From an uncultured Granulosicoccus sp. (GTDB taxonomy: Bacteria > Pseudomonadota > Gammaproteobacteria > Granulosicoccales > Granulosicoccaceae), in NCBI GenBank assembly GCA_947499955.1, contig CANMQI010000001.1:620001-684000 (forward strand): a DNA stretch of 64,000 nt. The letters are read 5' to 3'. The notes beneath the pieces were generated by a model. That model was not told the DNA's origin. It did not search any database and saw only the letters and a program-made list of their open reading frames with translations. Positions 25,060 to 32,040 of this stretch are shown in pieces; the stretch's first letter is position 1, and every line of letters begins with the position of its first letter. Position numbers and translations under genes: made by a program.

Positions 25060-27855
25060 TCAGGCGGCCGGTTCCGTGACTCTCGACTCCACTGCCGACA
25101 CCCGGCAGGCCGAGAACTTGAATTCCGGAATCTTCCCATAGGGATCCAGTTGCGGATTGGTCAGGATGTTTGCTGCAGCCTCCACGTAGGCGAAGGGCAG
25201 AAACACCATGTCTTCCGATACCGCACGATCCGCACGCGCCATGATGCTGATGGTGCCACGTCGCGTCTCCAGCTGCATCATGCCTCCGGGTTCGATACCC
25301 AGGCGGCGAAGCGTCTTCGGATGCAATGAAGCGTTGGCTTCAGGCTCCGCCCAATCCAGCACCGAGGCACGTCGTGTCATGGAACCCGTGTGCCAATGCT
25401 CCAGCTGTCGGCCCGTGGTCAGGATCATGGGGTATTGCTCGTCCGGCACTTCTGCCGGTGAGGTGACCTGCGCAGGTGTGAAACGGGCCCGCCCTTCCGG
25501 CATCGGATAGCCATCGGCGAACAGGATCGGCTGGCCCGGGTCTTCCGGTGACAAGGACGGATAGGTCACCGCCGTTTTCTCCAGGCGCTCCCAGCTGATA
25601 TTGTCCAGAGAGGGCATGGAGAGCTTCATCTCGGCAAACACCTGCGAGGGATGGGTATACGTCCAGTCCAGACCCAGGCGCCTTGCCAGTTCCACGGTGA
25701 TCCACCAGTCCTCTTTTGCCTCGCCCGGGGGTGAGACGGCGGGACGTCCCATCTGCACCTGTCGATTGGTATTGGTGACCGTACCGGTCTTCTCCGGCCA
25801 GGCGGATGAGGGCAGAATGACATCAGCATAATTGGCCGTTTCCGTCAGGAAGATATCCTGCACGACCAGATGCTCAAGCTTTGCTAGTGCATCACGGGCA
25901 TGCGTGACATCCGGATCCGACATGGCCGGGTTCTCTCCCAGCACATACATGCCACGAACCTCGCCCTCGTGAATGGCATCCATGATCTCCACCACGGTCA
26001 GGCCTTTCTGACTGTCGATATTGTCCGAGCCCCAGATACCGTTGAACGCCGAGCGCACACCCTCATCGGTGACGGATTGATAATCGGGCAGGAACATGGG
26101 GATCAGTCCGGCATCCGACGCTCCCTGGACATTGTTCTGTCCTCGCAGCGGATGCAAGCCTGCCCCCGGACGACCAATCTGTCCCGTCATCAGGGCCAGG
26201 GAAATCAGGCAGCGTGAGTTGTCGGTGCCGTGGATATGCTGGGAAATGCCCATACCCCAGAAAATGAGACCAGCCCGGGCCCCGGCAAAGGTACGCGCAA
26301 CATCACGCAATACCGATTCCTCGATACCGCACAGCTCGGACATCTTGGCCACCGGAAATCCTGCCAGATGCGCCTTCATGGCTTCCCAGTTCTCGGTGAA
26401 GCCTGCAATGTACTGTCTGTCGTACAGCTCCTCTTCCACGATCACGTTCATGATTGCATTGAGCATGGCAACATCGGTACCGGGACGAAACTGCAACATG
26501 TGCGACGCATGCCGCTTCAGACCATGCCCGCGTGGGTCCATGACGATGAGCTTGCCACCGCGCTTGGCAAACTGCTTCAGATAGGTGGCGGCAACCGGAT
26601 GGTTCTCCACCGGATTGGCGCCAATGACGATGGCCACATCGGCATTCTCGATCTCGTTGAAAGTCGCGGTCACACCACCGCCGCCCACATTTTCCAGCAA
26701 TGCGGCAACCGAGGATGCGTGACAAAGTCGCGTGCAGTGATCCACGTTATTGTGACCAAAGCCCTGACGGATCAGCTTCTGAAACAGATAGGCCTCCTCA
26801 TTGGAACATTTGGCAGAACCGAAACCGGCAATACGCTTGCCGGTGTCCTCACGCAGCCGGGCCATGCCTCCGGCTGCGAACGCCAGGGCTTCATCCCATT
26901 CTGCTTCGCGAAAATGACTCAGCGGATTGGCAGGATCGACATTCAGGCCCTTCGGCGGCGCATCCTCACGCCGGATCAGCGGTTTGGTGAGTCGATGCGG
27001 ATGAGCGATGTAGTCGAATCCGAACCGGCCTTTCACACACAATCTGTTTTCGTTGGACGGCCCGGCAACACCGTCTACCCAGACAATCTTTTCCTCCTTG
27101 ACCTTGAACGACAACTGGCACCCCACGCCGCAATAGGGGCAGACACTCTTCACTTCGCGATCAAACGCCTGACTATCACCCACACCCTGTTCATCGAGCA
27201 CAGCTGCGGGCATCAGAGCGCCGGTGGGACAGGCTTGTACACACTCGCCGCAGGCTACGCAGGTGGACTGTCCCATGGGGTCATCGAAGTCGAAGGTGAT
27301 CTTCGCAGAGTGGCCGCGACCTGACATGCCGATGACATCATTGACCTGAACTTCACGGCAGGCCCGTACACACAGATTGCAATGGATGCAGGCATCCAGA
27401 TTGACGCTCATTGCCAGGTGCGAGGCATCCAGCAACGGCACCTTGGCCGTTTCCATGGGCGGAAAGCGACTGACGGAGATGTCCTGCATTGCCGCCATAT
27501 CCCAGAAGTGCGAGGACTGATCGTGCGCCTCGCGTCTGGCAGGCTGGTCGGCCATCAGCATCTCGACCACCATGCGACGAGCACTGCTGGCCCGCTCGTT
27601 CTGCGTATTGACCACCATGCCTTCGGTCGGCGTACGAATGCAGGAGGCGGCCAGAGTGCGCTCGCCTTCAATCTCCACCATGCACGCCCGGCAATTGCCA
27701 TCGGCACGATAGCCCAGAGAATCCTTGTGACACAGATGCGGTATCAAGGTGCCTTCGCGCTTGGCGATCTCCCACAGATTTTCATCAACCCGGGCACTCA
27801 CCGTCTGGCCGTCGAGCGTGAAGGTGACCGTGTCTGTCTTGTTCGAATCAGTCAT
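25060..27855 (-). CDS. fdhA: NAD-dependent formate dehydrogenase, catalytic alpha subunit (Mo/W-bisMGD)
   Basis: Oxidises formate to CO2 in the cytoplasm and passes electrons to the NAD-reducing beta subunit. The 931-residue chain has a 2Fe-2S ferredoxin domain (Cys 42, 55, 58, 72), two 4Fe-4S clusters (CIHCNLCVRAC and CVACGECVQAC), a third 4Fe-4S site opening the molybdopterin domain (CPYCGVGC), and the C-terminal cofactor-binding domain. The metal-ligand Cys is Cys378 in RLCHA, so this is a cysteine enzyme, not a selenocysteine one. The His-Cys3 cluster site of NuoG is missing. This layout matches the two-subunit FDH1 type known from methylotrophs, including tungsten enzymes; the metal used here is unknown. 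The start is 3 bases after the beta-subunit stop. Confidence 0.93.
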   Translation of the reverse strand: MTDSNKTDTVTFTLDGQTVSARVDENLWEIAKREGTLIPHLCHKDSLGYRADGNCRACMVEIEGERTLAASCIRTPTEGMVVNTQNERASSARRMVVEMLMADQPARREAHDQSSHFWDMAAMQDISVSRFPPMETAKVPLLDASHLAMSVNLDACIHCNLCVRACREVQVNDVIGMSGRGHSAKITFDFDDPMGQSTCVACGECVQACPTGALMPAAVLDEQGVGDSQAFDREVKSVCPYCGVGCQLSFKVKEEKIVWVDGVAGPSNENRLCVKGRFGFDYIAHPHRLTKPLIRREDAPPKGLNVDPANPLSHFREAEWDEALAFAAGGMARLREDTGKRIAGFGSAKCSNEEAYLFQKLIRQGFGHNNVDHCTRLCHASSVAALLENVGGGGVTATFNEIENADVAIVIGANPVENHPVAATYLKQFAKRGGKLIVMDPRGHGLKRHASHMLQFRPGTDVAMLNAIMNVIVEEELYDRQYIAGFTENWEAMKAHLAGFPVAKMSELCGIEESVLRDVARTFAGARAGLIFWGMGISQHIHGTDNSRCLISLALMTGQIGRPGAGLHPLRGQNNVQGASDAGLIPMFLPDYQSVTDEGVRSAFNGIWGSDNIDSQKGLTVVEIMDAIHEGEVRGMYVLGENPAMSDPDVTHARDALAKLEHLVVQDIFLTETANYADVILPSSAWPEKTGTVTNTNRQVQMGRPAVSPPGEAKEDWWITVELARRLGLDWTYTHPSQVFAEMKLSMPSLDNISWERLEKTAVTYPSLSPEDPGQPILFADGYPMPEGRARFTPAQVTSPAEVPDEQYPMILTTGRQLEHWHTGSMTRRASVLDWAEPEANASLHPKTLRRLGIEPGGMMQLETRRGTISIMARADRAVSEDMVFLPFAYVEAAANILTNPQLDPYGKIPEFKFSACRVSAVESRVTEPAA

Positions 27856-27858
27856 GTT

Positions 27859-29550
27859 CTATACCTCGTCAGCAAAATGCTTCATGGTCAGCCGTATCGG
27901 ATTGGGCGCCGCCTGTCCCAGTCCGCAAATGGAGGCATCCACCATGACCGTACACAGCTCCTCCAGCAGTGGCTTGTCCCAGCGCTCCTGTTCCATCAGT
28001 TTGACCGCCTTGCCACAGCCGACACGACAGGGCGTACATTGCCCACAGCTCTCGTCTTCGAAGAAGCGCAGCATGTTCAAGGCAGCGTCACGCACGCTAT
28101 CCTGATCGGACAGGATGACCACGGCGGCTGAACCGATGAAGGTACCATGAGGCTGCAAGGTGTCGAAATCCATGGGCACGTCACTGAGGCTCGCTGGCAA
28201 TAATCCGGCGGACGGTCCGCCTGGCTGATAGGCCTTGAACACATGCCCGTCGAGCATGCCACCGGCCGATTCGATCAGGTCCGTGATGGTCGAGCCTGCC
28301 GGCAGCAGATGCACACCCGGCTTCTTCACTCGCCCGGAGATGGAGAACGAACGCAGACCCGTGCGGCCATTCTTCTCGACGCCCGACAATATCTCCGGCC
28401 CTTCACGACAGATACGCGCTATCCAGTGCAGCGTCTCGATATTGTGGACCAGCGTCGGGCGATCGAAAATGCCTTTCTGCGCCACGAATGGCGGACGGTG
28501 ACGAGGAATGCCCCGCTTGCCTTCGATCGATTCGATCATGGCACTCTCTTCACCACAGATATAGGCACCCGCACCGCGCCGCAAGTCGATGTAGCCCGGC
28601 TTGACCAGACCGCTCTCCTCAAGAGACCGGATCTCGTTGCGCAGGATCTGCAGAACTGCAGGGTATTCATCACGCATGTAGATGAAGCAGGTCTCGGCCT
28701 CCACCGCCCAGGCTGCAATCAGCATGCCTTCGAGAAACAGATGTGGCTCTCGTTCCAGATGATAGCGATCCTTGAATGTGCCCGGCTCGCCCTCATCGCC
28801 GTTGACAGCCAGATAACGTGGGCCCTGCTCGGCCCGCACGAATGACCACTTCTTGCCGGACGGGAATCCGGCGCCGCCCAGGCCCCTCAACCCGGCTGCC
28901 AGTATCATGTCCTGTACCTCATCAATCGTCTGCTCTCCATTGCGCAACGCCTGCAGACGATCGTAGCCACCGCCATGACGGTACTCACCGAACCTCTGGT
29001 AGTCCGGTATGTGCGCATGGGTATTGTCGGCAGCCAGTGCTTCCTCTACCCGCTCGGGCGTCGCATGGTCGATATGATGGTGTCCAAGTTCCAGTACAGG
29101 AGCCGTATCGCAGCGCCCCATGCAGGGCGCTCTGAGCACCCGAACACGGCTCGGATCCATCCCTTCGCGCAATTGGCCCAACAGCTGCTGCGCCCCGGCC
29201 AACTCGCAGGCCAGAGAGTCACAGACCCGGATGGTCAACGCCGGTGGTGGCATCTCACCGTCCCGGATGACATCGAAGTGGGCGTAGAAGGTCGCCACCT
29301 CGTACACCTCTGCCTGCGACAGGCGCATTTCATCCGCCAGCGCATTCAGATGCGCGCTGGACAAGTGTCCGTAGGCATCCTGAATGAGATGCAGATGCTC
29401 GATCAGCAGATCCGCACGACGTTCACGGGTTCCCAGCAGCTGCCTGATGTCCGCCAGCGCGGCGTCCTCGACCTGCCGTCCCTTGGGCGTATGCCGCCCC
29501 TTGCCCTTTCCCGATTTCCAGATACCTGCTGCACTGCTGGACGACGCCAT
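27859..29550 (-). CDS. fdhB: NAD-dependent formate dehydrogenase beta subunit, NuoE-NuoF fusion
   Basis: Diaphorase subunit that takes electrons from the alpha subunit and reduces NAD+. It has 563 residues in two parts. Residues about 25-165 form a NuoE-like 2Fe-2S domain (Cys 110, 115, 143, 147). Residues about 175-563 form a NuoF-like domain with the FMN/NADH glycine motif GGAGFPSGKKW (225 onward), the acidic NGDEGEPGTFKDR, and a 4Fe-4S site in ESCGQCTPC plus a later Cys. In three-subunit FdsGBA systems these two parts are separate proteins. GGAG lies 7 bases before the ATG. First gene of the fdhBA pair, downstream of the LysR gene. Confidence 0.93.
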   Translation of the reverse strand: MASSSSAAGIWKSGKGKGRHTPKGRQVEDAALADIRQLLGTRERRADLLIEHLHLIQDAYGHLSSAHLNALADEMRLSQAEVYEVATFYAHFDVIRDGEMPPPALTIRVCDSLACELAGAQQLLGQLREGMDPSRVRVLRAPCMGRCDTAPVLELGHHHIDHATPERVEEALAADNTHAHIPDYQRFGEYRHGGGYDRLQALRNGEQTIDEVQDMILAAGLRGLGGAGFPSGKKWSFVRAEQGPRYLAVNGDEGEPGTFKDRYHLEREPHLFLEGMLIAAWAVEAETCFIYMRDEYPAVLQILRNEIRSLEESGLVKPGYIDLRRGAGAYICGEESAMIESIEGKRGIPRHRPPFVAQKGIFDRPTLVHNIETLHWIARICREGPEILSGVEKNGRTGLRSFSISGRVKKPGVHLLPAGSTITDLIESAGGMLDGHVFKAYQPGGPSAGLLPASLSDVPMDFDTLQPHGTFIGSAAVVILSDQDSVRDAALNMLRFFEDESCGQCTPCRVGCGKAVKLMEQERWDKPLLEELCTVMVDASICGLGQAAPNPIRLTMKHFADEV

Positions 29551-29606
29551 GACCCCACTCCGATACGTTTGCTGCCATGGGAATCGAAATCGTCAATAAA
29601 TACAAA

Positions 29607-30530
29607 TCATATTTTCCAATTGTGCAATCTGTTTTCGTTATCGTGAGCTCGAATGACAGCATACAGTGCTGAAATGGCCGGCAAGCTCAATTCATGATCC
29701 TGCACTGCAATGCCGATTTCCTGCACCACCTCGGGATTCGTCAGCGGCAGACTGATGGTGCGCTCGGACAGTAGAAGACTGTCTGCCAGCCGTTGCGGTG
29801 CCACGGTGCCCGCGGAGCCGATGGCCACCTGCGCCAGAACGGCGGTAAACGCATTGGTCTCCATGACCGGCTCCGGTGTAACCCCGGCCTCCTGAAAGGC
29901 ATCATCGACCACTTGTCGAAAATGCATGTCCTTGCTCAACAGACACAATGGCAATCGCGACGCCTCCTCCCAGGTGGCGCTGCCCTGTTTGCGCGGCGCC
30001 AGTTCGGCGCTGACCAGCAAGACATAGCGCTCTTCGTAGATCGGCTCGAAGCGCAGCGCAGTGTTTTCCATATAGGCCCGATAGACAATGCCGGCATCCA
30101 CCGAATAGTCTCCCAGCGCGCGTACGATCTGCGAGGAGGTCTGCGAGGCAATCTCGATGGCCAGACCCGGGTGAGTGCTGCGCAGATGCGTGGAAATGGA
30201 GGCAGCATAGGGCAAGGCGGTGGGCACCACGCCCAGCACCAGCTTGCCTCGCAGCTCACCCTGCGCCACTTCCATGTCCTGACGCAACCCTTCCGCATCC
30301 ACCAGCAATCTGCTGGCCCAGCGAATCACCCGCTCGCCCTCCGGAGTAAACCCCAGAAACCGGTTGCCACGTCTGACGATGGGCACACCCAGGTCCTCTT
30401 CCAGATGCCTGATCCGCGCCGAGAAAGCCGGTTGGGAAATACCGCAATCGGCTGCGGCCTGCGTGAAGTGCTTGCGTCTGGCCAAGGCCAGCAGCATCTG
30501 CAGATCTCGAATGTCCGGATAACTGATCAT
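29607..30530 (-). CDS. LysR-family transcriptional regulator, probable formate dehydrogenase regulator
   Basis: DNA-binding regulator of 307 residues from the ATG at 30530; a longer frame to 30566 adds twelve unrelated residues. The N-terminal winged helix-turn-helix is visible (FTQAAADCGISQPAFSARIRHLEEDLG). The rest is a two-lobed effector-binding domain (ELRGKLVLGVVPTA). It lies 56 bp before fdhB on the same strand, so it could be co-transcribed with, or act on, the AT-rich gap before fdhB. LysR proteins of this class often control formate dehydrogenases, but the inducer here is inferred from position only. Confidence 0.87.
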   Translation of the reverse strand: MISYPDIRDLQMLLALARRKHFTQAAADCGISQPAFSARIRHLEEDLGVPIVRRGNRFLGFTPEGERVIRWASRLLVDAEGLRQDMEVAQGELRGKLVLGVVPTALPYAASISTHLRSTHPGLAIEIASQTSSQIVRALGDYSVDAGIVYRAYMENTALRFEPIYEERYVLLVSAELAPRKQGSATWEEASRLPLCLLSKDMHFRQVVDDAFQEAGVTPEPVMETNAFTAVLAQVAIGSAGTVAPQRLADSLLLSERTISLPLTNPEVVQEIGIAVQDHELSLPAISALYAVIRAHDNENRLHNWKI

Positions 30531-30871
30531 GACTCGCTGTTGTTCCCATGGTCGCGACTGAAGCACATGATAATGGACATTCGCTTTTTCAACGACTCGT
30601 CACAGTATCTGGTGCAAGCGTAGCAAACCCGGTAATCCAGCTGCATTGCCTCGCCACCTGACAGGCGAAGAGAGTAAACTGGCAAGGTGTCATGTGATTC
30701 GACTCTACACCTCAAGACTGTCCCCATTGGCATCATGCAGTCGTATCGTCAGCCATGGAAAAACAGCCTGTTTCCTGAAAAATCAGCTTAGCGTGGAACT
30801 GTCATGATCTGTCAGTGTTCGAAGGAAAGAACAGCATCAGCCAGCTCCATGAGACTACCGAGGACAGTAAC
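30531..30871. other. 341-bp divergent intergenic region between LysR and GntR genes
   Basis: Contains no convincing gene. It should hold the promoters of both regulator genes. The clearest symmetric element is AAACAG-C-CTGTTT at 30761-30773, described separately. The AT content is higher near the LysR start. No close match to a -35/-10 pair with normal spacing stood out. Confidence 0.5.
30761..30773. promoter_or_regulatory. 13-bp palindrome upstream of GntR gene
   Basis: AAACAG, one central base, CTGTTT: perfect symmetry, about 100 bp before the chosen GntR start. It could be an autoregulatory operator. Its sequence differs from the GGTATACC palindromes elsewhere in the window, so it is not obviously the same regulator's site. 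Confidence 0.3.
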
Positions 30872-31555
30872 GTGAGTGACAAGAATGTCAGCCAGGCAAC
30901 ATCACCTGACCCGAAGGAGCTCGTCAAGCATCCACGGCATCTGTCGAAGTTCGTGTACGACTCCCTGTTCAGAATGATCCGCGAGCGAGAACTGCGCGGT
31001 GGCGACACCATTGTAGAAGCACGTGTCGCTGAACAACTGGGCGTGTCGCGCACGCCGCTGCGTGAAGCCATGCAGCGACTGGAAGTCGAGGGTTTGCTGC
31101 AGAAAGGCGCCAACCGCTCCTACCAGGTGAGAAAGGTGGAGCTCAAGGAATACCTGCAAAGCCTTCGCGTTCGCGAGGTTCTGGAAACCGAGGCCGTCGG
31201 TCTGGCCATCGATCGTGTTCTGCCGGAAAACATCGAAGCCGCCCGTTCTGCCGTGAGAACCGTGGAGAACACCTCTCCCTACGACAAGGTTGCGCACTGG
31301 AAGGCTGATGACCTGGTGCACGAGCTGTTCATCAGTTGCTGCGGCAATGATGTCATGACTCGCCTGTTGCTCTCGCTGCGAGTCACGACTCAGTTGTTCG
31401 AAATCGATCGACTGGCCAACAGACTGGAACCGGACTCACGCGAGCACGAACGAATCCTTGATGCCATCGAAGCCAGAGATGAAAAGGCGGCCCGCAAGCA
31501 TGTTGGCAATCATCTGCGCTCGCTGTTCGATTTTGCCATCAAGAGTACGACCTGA
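30872..31555 (+). CDS. GntR-family regulator, FadR/FCD type
   Basis: Transcriptional regulator of 227 residues starting with GTG at 30872. GAGGA at 30860-30864 gives ideal 7-base spacing, whereas the upstream GTG at 30815 has no ribosome-binding site. The winged helix domain is clear (ARVAEQLGVSRTPLREAMQRLEVEGLL), followed by an all-helical FCD-type ligand domain with the metal-site-like HELFISC and the late HERILDAIEARDEKAARKHVGNHL. It converges on the eight-gene catabolic operon that ends at 31596, 40 bp away, and is the natural candidate for its repressor, with a pathway metabolite as inducer. Confidence 0.87.
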   Translation: MSDKNVSQATSPDPKELVKHPRHLSKFVYDSLFRMIRERELRGGDTIVEARVAEQLGVSRTPLREAMQRLEVEGLLQKGANRSYQVRKVELKEYLQSLRVREVLETEAVGLAIDRVLPENIEAARSAVRTVENTSPYDKVAHWKADDLVHELFISCCGNDVMTRLLLSLRVTTQLFEIDRLANRLEPDSREHERILDAIEARDEKAARKHVGNHLRSLFDFAIKSTT

Positions 31556-31560
31556 CAGCA

Positions 31561-31585
31561 GAGGCACCGATGGTGGCGATGCCTC
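31561..31585. terminator. Weak hairpin between convergent GntR and DUF3830 genes
   Basis: GAGGCA and TGCCTC form a 6-bp stem over a 13-base loop in the 40-bp gap. There is no T-run. It is the only stem in the gap and could mark the end of either transcript. Confidence 0.25.
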
Positions 31586-31595
31586 GCCTCTACGC

Positions 31596-32009
31596 TCAGG
31601 CCAGACGAAAGCGAATCGTCTGAGCCCCCTCCCACAAGACCTTGTTACCCAGCTCGAACAACTTGTCCTGATTGCTCGTGATCGTGATGAAATGATTACC
31701 GGCAAGTTGTCCCATCTTCGATGAGAAATCCACACCGCCATAGGCCAGCAATATTTCGGTTTCACTGATCCCACCCGGATACAGGATGAACTGACCCGGC
31801 GCTGGATGACTGGTATGGTTTTCATAGCCAACGCCGAAGTCGTGATCGCCCAATGGAATCCAGACACCTTCGCCACTCCAGCGAACATGCACCAGCTGAC
31901 TTTCGTACGGCATGGCCTTGGCGAATGCCTTGCAGGTTTCAGGGGCCAGCTCGGTTTCGAGCTTCGCCTCGAACGTGAAGGGTCCGGCTTCGATGATGAT
32001 CTGAGTCAT
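31596..32009 (-). CDS. DUF3830 family protein
   Basis: Small cytoplasmic protein of 137 residues with the DUF3830 pattern: LETELAPETCKAF near the N-terminus, WIPLGDHDFG in the middle, and the turn-rich PAPGQFILYPGGISETEILLAYG. Family members are predicted to fold like cyclophilin-type barrels, and no reaction is established as far as I know. It is the last gene of the catabolic operon, 31 bp after the fused dehydrogenase gene. This genomic setting suggests an accessory or enzymatic step on the same small molecule. Confidence 0.8.
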   Translation of the reverse strand: MTQIIIEAGPFTFEAKLETELAPETCKAFAKAMPYESQLVHVRWSGEGVWIPLGDHDFGVGYENHTSHPAPGQFILYPGGISETEILLAYGGVDFSSKMGQLAGNHFITITSNQDKLFELGNKVLWEGAQTIRFRLA

Positions 32010-32040
32010 GCCTTGGTCTCTCTTTGCAGGGAACTGATGG

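Noticed and set aside
30815-30871. Longer start for the GntR regulator (GTG at 30815)
   Set aside because: It has no ribosome-binding site, while GTG at 30872 has GAGGA at ideal spacing and leaves the whole DNA-binding domain intact.
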